In this document: positions 53,001 through 63,822 of the stretch, in pieces | Layout: every line of letters begins with the position of its first letter | Position numbering within the stretch: position 1 is the first letter of the stretch | From: Larus michahellis | Lineage: Eukaryota; Chordata; Aves; Charadriiformes; Laridae | Assembly: GCF_964199755.1 (NCBI RefSeq) | Contig: NC_133896.1 | Span: 88,148,215 to 88,212,214, forward strand | Direction: 5' to 3' | Length of the DNA stretch: 64,000 bases | The notes under the pieces: generated by a model | Told to the model about the DNA's origin: nothing | The model's database searches: none | The model's input: the letters and a program-made list of their open reading frames with translations, nothing else | Translations under genes and position numbers: made by a program

Positions 53001-56000
53001 TTTCTGCTTCTCCAGTCACTGGGAACTTCCCCAGTCTGCCACGACTTTTCAAATATGATGGATAGTGGCTCAGCAACCTCATCAGTAGATTGAAAATTCT
53101 ACCAGGGCCCGACTGCTGCAGCCCAGGCTACCTCCAGTCTTGACCTCTCTGATAGTGAGCAACAGATCCAGCAGTGCGTCTTCTCTGGCCAAGCTCTCCA
53201 TCACCTGTACTAGGAAGTTGTCCTCAATGCACTCCAGTAGTTTCCTGGACTGCTTGCAGTTTGCTATGCTGCTTTTCCAGCAGATTGTCCGGGTGGCTGA
53301 AGTCCCCTATCAGGATCAGGGCCTGCCTTTCTCATTTCTTTCATACAACCCTTTTAACAAATTCCTGCTATCTTTTAAAAGAGAGTTTGTAAATAAAAGA
53401 GCTGTGAAACAGTATTCTTCCCAAGGTCACTTACTCTAGTTTCAGTTCTCTGGATAAGCCATACTAGAACTGTCCTTGTTTGGAAAACACGAAAGAAATT
53501 TCTTTCCTTCAACATACAGTTGTTTTTCCCTGGTTTTGTATTAAAGGCTCTTCATTGTTACAGCTAAGGAATGTTATGAGTTGAGAGACAACAGGCTGGA
53601 AGAGAGCGGGGAGGGAAAGTAGATGAATGGCCCTAGTTAGCAAAAATTTAGCTCCCTGTTGATGCAGAACTGTTAACCGTCAGCAAAGGTACTGAGTTGT
53701 TTTCAATTTTAGCATTAAATGCCTCTACGGAATGCCATTCACTGTCACAAATGGGGTATTATTCCACAACCTCTTCTATTTTATTGTCACAAAACAGTAT
53801 CCTCACACTCAGGTTTTCTCCCCGTTAGCCCTAAATGTGTTAAGCCAAGCGCTATTGGGTGTACTGATTTAATTTCCCTGATATGCTTAATCACATACTG
53901 TGGCTCAAGCAGCTTATCCCACCAAGTAGTTCCTTCAGTTCTTTTAGTCTCTTTTGCTGACGTGTCATATTTCATATAATGTAATACTCAATATACTGGA
54001 GTAGTTCACGCCAAAAGATACACAAAGTAAATCTCTTAAACAAATGCTAACAAAAAGACAAATTGAGAATTAACGTTACATTAACATTAAAAGCGGATAC
54101 ATTACCTGGACTTCTCTGCTTGCAGATTTGAGCAGTCAGATCTTCTACATACTCTGGGAATTGTTTAAAGCAGTCCCCGTAGGATACGACTTTTATTCCG
54201 TGAAGCAGCATATCTGCCTGGAGCTTAAAAAAGTGGTCTTCGTTTTCTTTAAGCACCAACATATAATGTTCTAAATCCACTTTATTCTTTAGAGTATAAA
54301 GAAAAAGAGCTTGGAATATCTGATCTCGCAGAGTCTCTCCACAGCCCAAAAACAAAAAAGACTTGGTTCGATACAAATTTTGGAGAACTTCCTGTTAAGA
54401 AACAGAAACACAGAAGAGCTACGTTTACTTCAGTAGTCAAAAGACCAAGGTAAGAACTTTTAAAATATGTCAGACTTAAAAGGAGAAGCAGAGCAGACAT
54501 CACTATCGAACTGAATTAAGTATATGTTTTAGGATCAGCACAAACTGACATTTCAGAAGCACTGTTTCTACAAAAAATTTTGTATTCAAAAATCAAAGTT
54601 ACCATACAAAATGAAGTACACGTGTAAATACTTCCAGTAAGGAAACTTTAAATTGAAAGATTATGGTGACAGAATATTAGACTCCGATTAGGTCAATCTG
54701 TAAATAGGGAAAGTTAATATTCTTGACTAAATATTTGACTTCTTAAAATACCTAAGATATGACATTAAGTCCAGGATCCAGAGCTAGTAACAGCTTAAGC
54801 CCCTAAAAGATGAATCCAAGCAATCAGACGGTGATGAATCCTCGTTCTTGCGTCTGGTATTTTGGGGCTAATGTTCTCTCATGAAATAAATACAAAGATC
54901 TCTAAAACCATGAGATACAGCAGAGGGTTTTGATTGTGATTTACGAAGAAGCACTATGCAAGAGCACACCCTGCCCTAGCGACATAGCTGGCTTTCTGAA
55001 TAATGCTGCCATTCTTCTGGGCCCCAAGTATTTCATCTATATGATCTGACAAAACCCCGGCCCCAGGTAATGTGTATACAGTGATTACAATAAAATAGTT
55101 TGGCAAAACATAGTAAAAATTTTAAAGATCACACAAACCATGACTTCAGGATCTTGAGTAACATCTTTATATCCCGAGGGATCTAGCACCATTCCACAGG
55201 GATCCGTATATAAGCCGTGAATATGAAGAACTCCATATTTTATATGGCCTCTTGCCCACTGAAGAACCTAAAGCAAATCATGCAAGTTACATTCTTTTGT
55301 TATACTATAATATACTACAATAACGGAAATTCTGCAAAAATATACAGCTGTCCTAATTTATAAAACCACTTACAGTAGAAATAATTTCTTTTGCACTTTT
55401 CTGCAGCAAGAGATAATTTTAATTACTAATTACACAGCTTACTTTAAATTATAATACAGAGGTGATTGCTGATACTGAAGATACCTCTGGCTTTTTGGTC
55501 TAAACAAGGTAGCAAGTTCCAGCAACGCTGACAGGAAAGACGTGACCAGCAAATTAACAACCAGCTAGGTGAAATCACATTTGTGATTCTAACAATTACT
55601 TCACAAAAGTCAAATAAGTTTGTGGGTTTTTTCCAGAGAGTAGGGGGGAAGTGGTTAATAAATACGTCACTGAAATTCTGTTCGGTAACTGTTAGCAGAT
55701 TATTCAGAATAAAGAGACAAGTAAAATAAATGTCTGTGCATCTGCTGTTAGCTTATAGACATGCTTTACCAATTAAGAAGCTTTAGCCTTGACACTCTTT
55801 AAACAGGAAAACATCTTTCAATGAAGCTTATGAGCTGCCTTCTCTAACAACTCTAAAAATTTTACTGCTCTTGTCATACCTTATCCTTATCTTTCAAGTC
55901 TAAAGATTCCATAGGTTTACCCTGTTGCTGACCAAATATTTCAAGTAAATTATCATAGTTTGTAGTCAGAACCATCGTGCCTCTCTCCATGAGCCTCAGG

Positions 56001-58932
56001 ATTGACTGCAGAACAACAGGATTCTGAATGTGCTGTTCTAAATTATCAAACACCTCCATTAAGCAATCCTGGAAGAAGTTGGGCTTCGTGTCCCCAGTAC
56101 GCTGAAGAAAGAAAAAGATGAACATTTCGTAAGAACGATGTGCACCATTATAACTGCCTCCAACAGAAAACCCGTATCATTTGTCTACTCAATGCCGCAG
56201 CATTTCTTTAAGAGAGGGCTTACATAGTATACAAAGCATAAAGCTCTGAATGTACAAAACAATCAAAACCAATCCCAAATTATTCAGGCGCTCCTGCCTC
56301 CACTTAATGTAGCTCAAAATACTAGCCTGGTTTTCTCAAGGAAGCTTGTAATACAGGTACAATAAAACAAAACTATTTTGCTACAGTTAAATCCTCACTC
56401 GTCACTTCTAAACGAACAGGAAGGAACGCTTTCCTAAAAGCGCAGGCTGCCTTTGCCCAGAGTATCTACTGAGACTGACAGGAACACGTAACGATTCTAT
56501 AAAATATACAGGCTTCCTATTCAATAAATTGTATCACACACAGAACAAATGTCTGTTTATAAGCCCAATATGGTTACTGGCCTAACTACGTGGAAACTTC
56601 ACCTTTCTCAGTATGCTTTTCCTGCTTTGAAAATCAGTTAGTGTACTAAAATTATCATTCCCTGGATTCAGAGTCTGGAATAAGGGTGGGGTTTAGGAGA
56701 GGTCGTGGGGTTTTCTGGTGGTGTTGTGTTTTTTTTTTTTCTTCCCGGTTGAGAAAAATGTATTAATCATTAAGTCTGCTACAAAGCCTAACCATACACG
56801 CAGACTCCTCTTAAAAGAGAGAGGTTGTTATTACACTTTGCCTGTAGAGAAGCTCACCGCACGTTGCGAAACACTCAATGCATCCTACAACTCAACGGTA
56901 CGTATGTCGCCCTAATTATTTCCACTAGAAGACTTGGCAAACCTATTAGCACAATCTGAAAATCTCTGGAACCTAAGATGAACGGCTGAGAAACGTACGG
57001 ACTGTCTTCAGTGAAGCCTGAGCTGCAGGGGTGACGAAGTCTGGGTGATCCGAGGCTATCAGCAGGGTCAAGGTCTACCTGTATTTTCAAGGTATCTCTA
57101 GTTTTAGACAGCAGAGCTATAAACTCCTCTTTCAGTTCCAAGAAACGTTATGGCAAATATTTAATAGTCAGGACTCTGGCTTGCATTAATTACAACAAAT
57201 GCTTACTTACGCTAAAAACCAAGGATTTTTTAGCCGCTCCAAAATGTACAGTCTACTGTATGATTACCACCAAAATTTCAATTTTTACCAGAAAAAAATC
57301 AAGTTTTAGAAAGGTGAAAAGAATTTTTGTTTATAACAAAAGTATATAATAACTTTAGAAATCAATGTAAGTTATAAACATACTCACTGGTGACATTTTC
57401 CTGATGAGATCATGTGCAACCACCAGCAGGTCTCTATCTTTGATTACTTTTTTGCGAAATTCAGCAACATCTCCTGGATGAAGCACCTCCAGCTGTTCAG
57501 CTGCTTCAATTACAGCCTCAATGCAGCTTCTCCAGGAGCACAGCGCTGGGATTCCTGGTGCTACTGCAGCACTTACCCCGGTTCCAATTACAAGAAGCAG
57601 GTCCTGTGGCTGCTTTCTTACTAGACTTTTTAAGAATTTTCTTTAAAACAGAAAACAAAAATCTTCGGTTTTTACAGTGCATTTTCTAACTTGTCTGAAG
57701 ATCTCATGGGTGACTCAAGAAGTCCATACGAACTATTAATGCTTGTGGAAAATACCAACCAACCAAAAAGAACCGAGTTCTCCATTTCTATGCAGAAGAA
57801 GGGAATAGCAGCAGTTCACAGCCTTCCCCAAACCGAAAATGTACTTTAAGTCTTTTTGTCATTTTAGACAAGTATAATTCATACATAAATAATTTAAGCC
57901 AAAAAATGGCAACAACTTCAAATCACTAAGGCCTAATGCCTCTGAGATCCAAATTGACAATTACCAATTTTCACTCCATTGGGCTAGCGAAACACCATTT
58001 CAAATGAATTTTTGAAAAAAAAGTAGTCAAAGGACTGTCCAATGATCTACTTAATACATGTCTGACAGAAAGTAAGTAGAACTATTTCAAAGGGACAAGT
58101 GACAACATTTCAAAGAAACAAATTTTTGTTTTTCTGGTAAAAAGTAGTATCTTTTATTCTCATTTATTCTTACTTTAGGATAGATGAACAAAAGAACAGT
58201 CATGCTTGTTCAGATCAAGAGTTCATCTAGTTCACTATTCAGATGTTACTAACCACAGATTACTCTCAAAGGCGTATTTGGTTCTATGTCAGTATTCACT
58301 GCGCGAGCCAGCACAAGAAACTGTAGAGAAAGTCTGGCTTTTGTGATTACTTTGCAAAAAAAGTGAAAACACATTTAAAGCACACAGCTAAATCACTGTA
58401 TGCAAACAAGGATTTCAGTAATACAGAACCTTAGAATTCCCTTGACTTTCAAACCTACCTTTACCGATTTTTAATTCCTGGTAACCTGGTAATACGGATG
58501 TTTAAACATCTCTTATTTCACAATCTTCTGAAACTACCTAGCTAAAACTATAATGTTCAACTTGAAACAGCCACAGACAAAACAATTAATAAACGTGTAG
58601 ATAAGGTTGCTAGCTAAAGCCTACAAAGAATATGTTGCTGATAATCCCCATGCCTTCCTGCTACATTCAGCACAAATTGTTTCCTCTCAGCAAGGATATT
58701 ATTTTTCCTCACGAACGGCTTAACTGAGTATGAAGCACTCACTCAGTGGAGAAACTAGTTTCTGGGATCATTTGAAGTTTTCAAGCATGATGTTGTTCTC
58801 ATATCCAATTTTCAGTTATGGATTTCCGCTGTGTTTTCAGATTTTCATGGAGAGAGTTTTGTATAACCTTTGCAACACAAATTACCTGGATTTCTGTTCA
58901 CTTCTAATTGTTGATCGTTCCGACGAATCCAT
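49931..58932 (-). CDS. FAM118A: FAM118A, SIR2-like domain protein (complete coding sequence, 6 coding exons)
   Basis: FAM118 proteins carry a SIR2-like NAD-binding Rossmann domain, related more to bacterial SIR2 defence NADases than to classical sirtuins. Coding exons on the minus strand: 58932-58886, 57640-57388, 56101-55880, 55267-55139, 54391-54106 and 50031-49931. They total 1038 nt, giving 345 residues plus stop; the human protein is about 357. All junctions are in phase with GT-AG. Motifs: Gly-rich [15 protein letters not shown] (33-47), TTNYDNLLE (146-154), LHIHG (188-192) and [11 protein letters not shown] (230-240). No zinc-binding Cys pairs, signal peptide or membrane segment is seen, so a cytosolic or nuclear protein is expected. 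It is chosen over paralogue FAM118B because of the start [20 protein letters not shown] and linkage to SMC1B. It converges on SMC1B. The catalytic activity is inferred from family motifs. Confidence 0.95.
50032..54105 (-). other. FAM118A: FAM118A intron before the last coding exon
   Basis: A 4.07-kb intron holding a 1.7-kb CR1 copy (51608-53340) in the same sense as the gene. The flanks at 50032-51607 and 53341-54105 show only AT-rich sequence and an A-run at 50056-50068. Confidence 0.8.
51608..53340 (-). mobile_element. CR1 LINE with intact 3' end and internal deletion
   Basis: The plus-strand left end, agaatcacagaatggtttgg, is the complement of the CR1 3' terminus. On the minus strand, reverse-transcriptase blocks are clear ([71 protein letters not shown]). 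Near 53110 it passes abruptly from the start of the reverse transcriptase to endonuclease-region sequence, so a central part is missing. Several frameshifts make it inactive. Confidence 0.94.
54106..54391 (-). CDS. FAM118A: FAM118A exon 6 (residues 218-313)
   Basis: It reads [20 protein letters not shown], then [20 protein letters not shown] and [20 protein letters not shown]. It ends at CCA-G/GTAATG. This is the second half of the Rossmann fold. Confidence 0.95.
55139..55267 (-). CDS. FAM118A: FAM118A exon 5: HxHG segment (residues 175-217)
   Basis: It reads [20 protein letters not shown] and [15 protein letters not shown]. The LHIHG motif supplies the SIR2 catalytic-histidine position. The donor is GTTTGT at 55138, a weaker but valid site. 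Confidence 0.94.
55880..56101 (-). CDS. FAM118A: FAM118A exon 4: TTNYD segment (residues 101-174)
   Basis: The 222-nt exon begins [20 protein letters not shown] and contains [17 protein letters not shown]. The Asn of TTNYD (148) corresponds to the catalytic Asn of SIR2-type NAD hydrolases. It ends KDKDK before GTATGA. Confidence 0.95.
57388..57640 (-). CDS. FAM118A: FAM118A exon 3: Gly-rich NAD-binding segment (residues 16-100)
   Basis: It reads [20 protein letters not shown], then [20 protein letters not shown] and onward to HDLIRKMSP. The donor is GTGAGT at 57387-57386. The GTGVSAA loop is the nucleotide-binding start of the SIR2 fold. Confidence 0.95.
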
Positions 58933-58941
58933 CTCTGAGCC
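58886..58941 (-). CDS. FAM118A: FAM118A exon 2 with start codon (residues 1-15)
   Basis: After acceptor ttacttag at 58942 the exon has nine untranslated bases, then ATG at 58932-58930 in a good context (cagagATGG). It reads [15 protein letters not shown] and ends AG/GTAATT. The split Arg codon is completed by the first base of the next exon. Confidence 0.9.
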
Positions 58942-59789
58942 CTAAGTAAAATGAAAAGTAAAATAATTCTTAATGCTTCTGCCTTAAAAAAGGCCAAAAT
59001 TAAAACCAGATGTATCACTATTAGCATTTTCTATTCATTCTTACCAAGTATTTTAAAATCAAGACACTGTATGTCACACCCCAGTTCAGCAACGCACTGA
59101 CATAAACAAGGCTGACAAAGTATGAGCGTGTAAGCCTACCACAGCTCCATTTAAGCTCAGTCGATTGATGTTTTGAAGCTAACGGAGATATGGCTATTCA
59201 AGCAGCTGAAAAACACTTGTGTCAAATTCAAGATAAAATTTATCATACCCACTAAAACATTAATTCATTTCAAGTAAAGGAATGCATTTCTTGAAGTTAT
59301 TTTTTTCATAAAAATCAGTTGATTCAATCAAGTTTGTGGAAACCAGACTTCTGCAACACATAATGATCATGGGAGGCCCTCTGCTAGCCACCTGGCTACT
59401 CTACCAGACCATATAACATAAAAGATTTTGGTTTTCTCAGCAAGTATTTTAAAAAAACAAACTTATCTCTGCATCATCTGTATTGTCTTATGTCTAAAGC
59501 ATAAAAGGGCTGCACCTTGGCAAAAGAACTTGGCTACAATATCGTCACTTAGAAATCCCCAAGTTTCATTACATTAATTCTTGGTTTTGTTTTTGTAAGG
59601 ATGTATTTTTTGTTTGGCTTTGAAACACATCTCAGTTTGTGGTTGTGAAGACTGCAGACCGCAGACGTTAATCCCTCAAATAAGCATCCTGCCAGACCCT
59701 ATGGCTCATAAGGCTACTTGCCAGCTCTCAGGTTCACATGCTGGAAGCTATTTTGGAAACAAGAGGCCTAAGTTTGGAGATCATTTAAC

Positions 59790-59814
59790 TGAAAAAAAAA
59801 AAAAAAAAAAAAAA
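59790..59814. repeat. Poly(A) run, about 24 bases
   Basis: An uninterrupted A run in FAM118A intron 1. No retrocopy body is seen next to it. Confidence 0.85.
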
Positions 59815-60774
59815 GAAACAAAGCCCAGAAAAACCCAATGAAAAGAACAAAACCAAAAAACCCCTACCCTCTGATGGAGGGACATCAGCATTTCTGAGGA
59901 AAACACACAGATCTCTTCTGCAAATGCACCCAGGACATCTTTTCAAGTAGAAAAATGTTTTCTTGTTGTAATATTTATTTTCTCCACGCTCCCTTCCTTC
60001 ACTGACAGTATCCTACAAAGATGCTACACTATCATTTGACGAATGTTAGCACGTTCAAAATTCAGAACAATAACCTATCTAGAGCAAAACACCCGAAAAT
60101 CTAGAGAACAAGATTCCTCTATATCCGGAAAAGTTGAGTTCACAATGCAAAAACAACACGTGATGGAAGTCCAACTTATTTATTCTGAAAAAGACTGTAT
60201 TATTTTACAACCCCACCCAGTGAAGCATTTGGGAAAGAATCCCCAAGAAAGCTTTAATAATTATATTAGTAACTTACCAAAATTAATAAAAATAAGCATC
60301 TCACCACAGGATGCTGTCACTACCAACATTTTAGACCTCATTGTTTCCTTTTATCCCTTAAATTTGCTTCCTGGAAGTAGAAGCTGTGCAAATGTGGCAG
60401 CAATTATCAGCAACCCATAACAACTAAATGAGCGCAAATGAGAAAGTTCAAATTTCTGCGCGCCTTTCAGTACTGAGTAATTGCGACTAGTCTTGAATAT
60501 TCTCTTATTAGACGTTACAAACACTTTTTCAATGAGCATACCTAGAAAAACAGAGGACCTGGTCACCTGCATTCAACACTGTTTTACTTTTAAAAAGACA
60601 CATTGGAATAACCAAAGGCACACGCAGTTGCTTTTCAACATCCTTTCCTGATGGCAGCTTGGAAACTGAGCCCCCCTATTATCCAGATATGCCTGAAAAC
60701 GCTGAATGGGAGCTGGGTCTTTACTCCAAACACAAGGAGGGTTCATCAGAAGAAAATCTAATTTCATATTTTCT

Positions 60775-61178
60775 TCCTGTTCAAGAAAGAAAGAGCTAAA
60801 AGCATTGGGTTTGTTCAGCCTTGAGAAAAGGCGGCTTCGGTGAGACCTTATCACCACACTCCAGTACTTAGAGGGTGGCTACAAAGAAGATGGAGACTCC
60901 CTTTTTACAAGGAGTCACATGGAATAGGCGACAGGTAATGGGTACAAGTTACTCCTGGGGAGATTCCAATTGGACACAAGAGGAAAATTTTTCACAATTA
61001 GAACAATCAGCCATTGGAATAATCTCCCCAGGGAAGAGCTGAATTCCCCAACACATTTAAGATTCAGATGGACAGGCTGCTGGGCCATCTTGTCTAGACC
61101 AAGCTTTTGCCAAGAAAGTCTGGATGATGATCCCTGCGGTCCCTTCCAACCTGGTATTCCAGTATTTTATTCCAGGAT
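60775..61178 (+). mobile_element. CR1 LINE 3' fragment, plus orientation
   Basis: It reads as the end of the CR1 ORF (gttcagccttgagaaaaggc, gtgagaccttatcacc, aatctccccagggaagagct). The 3' tail follows (cccttccaacctggtattcc), ending near a degenerate ATTCCAGTATTTTATTC terminus. It is antisense to FAM118A. Confidence 0.9.
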
Positions 61179-61329
61179 CTACCCATGACATAAGAGCTCT
61201 ATTCTCCGAATGAAACTTCAAGTCAACGGCTTGACTGAACCAAACTACTTCTCTTGGCAGTTTAATATATGAAAACAGCCTAAAACGTTCAACACAAAGG
61301 AAACACCGGGCAAAGCGAAGCCTCTTTCC

Positions 61330-62230
61330 CCTATCCCAACCCACGGGCCCGCCGATTCCCTCTGGAATAAACCGGGCTGGGCTGGGCAGGGCAGTGGTTT
61401 CTGCCGAGCCGCATTCCCCGTCTCCCTCCGGTAACGGAACCGGGGTTACCCGGCGACCTGCGAGAGAAGAGGAAGCGCTTACCCCCGGCATCGCTGCCGG
61501 CGCCGGCTCCCCGGGCAGCAGCCGCCGCCCTCGCCGGCAGGGCCGTCCCCTCCCCGCTGTCCCCGCCGGCTGGGAAACAGCCGCCGCGGGAGAAAGGTTC
61601 CGCCCGAGAACGGTTCCCGGTGGGCCGGGGGCCGGCGGTTCCCGTGGTGGGCGCTCGGAAGGCGGCAGCAGCTTCAGGCAGAGCCCGGGGCGGTGGCGGA
61701 GCGGCAGCTGAGGGGAAGGGACCCGCAACTCCCCCACACGCACCCCCGGCCAGCCGGGCGGTGGCGGGCTCCTACGCCTTGCTTAAAAGGGAGATGGGCA
61801 GCGCTCGGGCAGCCCTGAAAGTGCCTTGAAACTCTTTCCAGGCAAAAATACAAATGAGCAGTCTGCGAGAAATGGGAAGACTCGACTCTCAGCCACAGGA
61901 GAAAAGGAAGCGGTGAAGTTGAAGACTCACGGGATTGGCGCTGTGAAAGCTTACAGGCGGTAGAAGTACCAAAGACGGGCGGTATCGGGGTGAGGAGAAA
62001 GCAAAACGCCAGCAACGAGAGAACAGCGAAGAGAGGTCGCGGCGTCACCTCCCGCGGCTCTACTGGAGGCTGGGCTTGACCGCCCGAGTCGACCGAGGCA
62101 TAATTAGGCACAAGGCTGATGTGACGAGCTAACGGCAGGTGGCACGGGGGGCCGGCAGGGGCGGCACCGCAGCCCCGCTCGCCTGGGAAAGCCAACAGCC
62201 AGAGCGCTCCGCCGCCCCCGCACGCTGCTT
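61330..62230. promoter_or_regulatory. FAM118A: CpG island and FAM118A promoter region
   Basis: GC- and CpG-rich sequence surrounds the predicted FAM118A 5' end. Its highest density is at 61490-61720. Confidence 0.78.
61483..61720 (-). other. FAM118A: Predicted FAM118A non-coding exon 1
   Basis: A strong minus-strand donor, CCGGGG/GTAAGC, lies at 61482-61481 inside the CpG island. The coding exon 2 acceptor at 58942 requires an upstream exon. The 5' limit is arbitrary, and another GT at about 61449 is possible. Confidence 0.4.
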
Positions 62231-62239
62231 TGCTTTGAT

Positions 62240-62340
62240 GTACTTTTCGTCTTTCTTTCCTTTCCTCTTTCTCCTTCTCCTCTTCTCTTCTCGCTTTCTT
62301 CCTTTCTTTCCTGTCGTGCTTTTCTTTCTTTTCTTCTTTC
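62240..62340. repeat. Degenerate pyrimidine-rich flank of the arrays
   Basis: About 100 bases of CTTTC/TTCTCC-like sequence with few purines on the plus strand. It joins the FAM118A CpG island to array A and probably represents the decayed edge of the same tract. Confidence 0.7.
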
Positions 62341-62500
62341 TTCGCCTTTCTCTTCTTCGCCTTTCTCTTCTTCGCCTTTCTCTTCTTCGCCTTTCTCTTC
62401 TTCGCCTTTCTCTTCTTCGCCTTTCTCTTCTTCGCCTTTCTCTTCTTCGCCTTTCTCTTCTTCGCCTTTCTCTTCTTCGCCTTTCTCTTCTTCGCCTTTC
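62341..62500. repeat. 15-bp tandem array A (ttcgcctttctcttc), ten perfect units plus a partial
   Basis: Ten identical copies run from 62341 to 62490 and an eleventh is cut short at about 62500. Each unit carries one CpG. The plus strand is otherwise pure pyrimidine apart from that G. Because 15 is a multiple of three, long meaningless frames open on both strands. Confidence 0.95.
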
Positions 62501-62955
62501 CTTTCCCCTTTCCCCTTTCCCCTTTCCCTTTCTTTCCTTTCCCTTTCTTTCCTTTCCCTTTCTTTCCTTTCCCTTTCTTTCCTTTCCCTTTCTTTCCTTT
62601 CCCTTTCTTTCCTTTCCCTTTCTTTCCTTTCCCTTTCTTTCCTTTCCCTTTCTTTCCTTTCCCTTTCTTTCCTTTCCCTTTCTTTCCTTTCCCTTTCTTT
62701 CCTTTCCCTTTCTTTCCTTTCCCTTTCTTTCCTTTCCCTTTCTTTCCTTTCCCTTTCTTTCCTTTCCCTTTCTTTCCTTTCCCTTTCTTTCCTTTCCCTT
62801 TCTTTCCTTTCCCTTTCTTTCCTTTCCCTTTCTTTCCTTTCCCTTTCTTTCCTTTCCCTTTCTTTCCTTTCCCTTTCTTTCCTTTCCCTTTCTTTCCTTT
62901 CCCTTTCTTTCCTTTCCCTTTCTTTCCTTTCCCTTTCTTTCCTTTCCCTTTCTTT
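62501..62955. repeat. 15-bp tandem array B (cctttccctttcttt), 29 perfect units, with CCCTT-rich junction
   Basis: After a short junction of TTTCCCC units (62501-62520), 29 identical copies run from 62521 to 62955. Each unit is three TTT blocks separated by CCC, C and CC. The tract is entirely pyrimidine on the plus strand and purine on the minus strand. It adjoins array A in the same 15-bp period. Confidence 0.95.
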
Positions 62956-62959
62956 CTTG

Positions 62960-63822
62960 TTTTCAATCTCTTAAAGCCAAAGCCTAAAAACTCAAAGTTC
63001 CTTCACCATGGCGTATTTACCTCATTTGATGCACAATACTTGGCTCAGTTCCACCACGCTCTTTAACAGCAGCACCCAGCTCTCTCTGGAAGGCCACCGT
63101 GAGTCCAATGAGGTGACCTGAGGAGAGGAGGCGGCCCTGCGTGAGAACCAGGGAGTCAGGTGGTAAAGGCAGCTGATGGTGCCCGAGGGTACTCGCTGCT
63201 CAGCTGTACCCCCACAGTCCAGTTGCACAACTGCGTGGAAAATGGGTCATTCTCTGATTTAGATTTCTTAACTGAAGTTTTCAAAACTGGAGTCCAGTGG
63301 TGCTCATGGTACCATTTTACAGGCTTTTGAAGACCTGAAGTACTTATTGGCATAAGCTTCCCAAACATGGGTCTTAAAAAGGCTTTCTTTGTTTCTATAG
63401 TCAATCACCTCTAGTCAGTCAGAATTCACAGGATTAGCACACCGATATGACAGCTCTGAACATTCCCTTTTGTTTGCTAAATGTCAATGTTGTATTAATA
63501 TTCTGGCATAGTTTTAGGAAGATTCTTGGTAAGGGTGGCCAGTTTTGCAGATGAAACATAAACCCACTGTTTCTACTCCATATCCGGTGTTACTTTTGGC
63601 AAAGAGTAGTTGTGCTGACTGCACTGACTTCACTAACTTTCAATTTGCATAAGAACATTGTGTCCTTGTAACTGCCCATGTAGTATTCCCCAGACATCAC
63701 TTCTCACTTTGTCATTTTATTATATTACTACATTGCAGTGTCCCTAGAAAGACTTAACAGGCATTTGGAGAATCACGCTCGTTGTGATAAGGAAGATGGA
63801 GGATCAGAGAGAAGAGGAAGGG
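62960..63822. other. Unrecognised sequence upstream of FAM118A
   Basis: No exon, repeat or RNA gene is recognised. In other amniotes the next gene would be UPK3A; I looked for its C-terminal coding region on the minus strand here and did not find it. Confidence 0.5.

Larger units (their letters stand above)
54392..58885 (-). other. FAM118A: FAM118A introns between exons 2 and 6
   Basis: The introns are 54392-55138, 55268-55879, 56102-57387 and 57641-58885. They are AT-rich and hold no repeat or gene that I recognise. Confidence 0.75.
58942..61480 (-). other. FAM118A: FAM118A intron 1 (predicted)
   Basis: It contains an A24 run at 59790-59814 and a CR1 3' fragment at 60775-61178. The rest is AT-rich with no recognised feature. 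The upstream boundary depends on the predicted first exon. Confidence 0.6.

Noticed and set aside
60043-60420. 125-aa plus-strand frame in FAM118A intron 1
   Set aside because: Antisense to the gene, with no motif or homologue recognised; chance opening is likely.
61441-61460. Possible X-box (GTTACCCGGCGACC) in the FAM118A island
   Set aside because: Only the left half resembles an RFX site; the right half lacks the RGNAAC core.
61057-61743. 228-aa minus-strand frame across the FAM118A promoter
   Set aside because: It is Pro/Arg/Gly-rich from CpG-island composition, runs into a CR1 fragment, and has no family resemblance.
61674-62987. Very long open frames on both strands with Gly-Lys-rich (430 aa, minus) and Leu-Ser-Phe-Pro (282 aa, plus) pentapeptide repeats
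   Set aside because: They are products of 15-bp tandem arrays that contain no stop in those frames. There is no splice context, and the flanks are promoter and non-coding sequence.
63156-63404. 82-aa minus-strand frame near the right edge, considered as a UPK3A exon
   Set aside because: It does not resemble uroplakin 3A or any family I know, and no splice sites support it.
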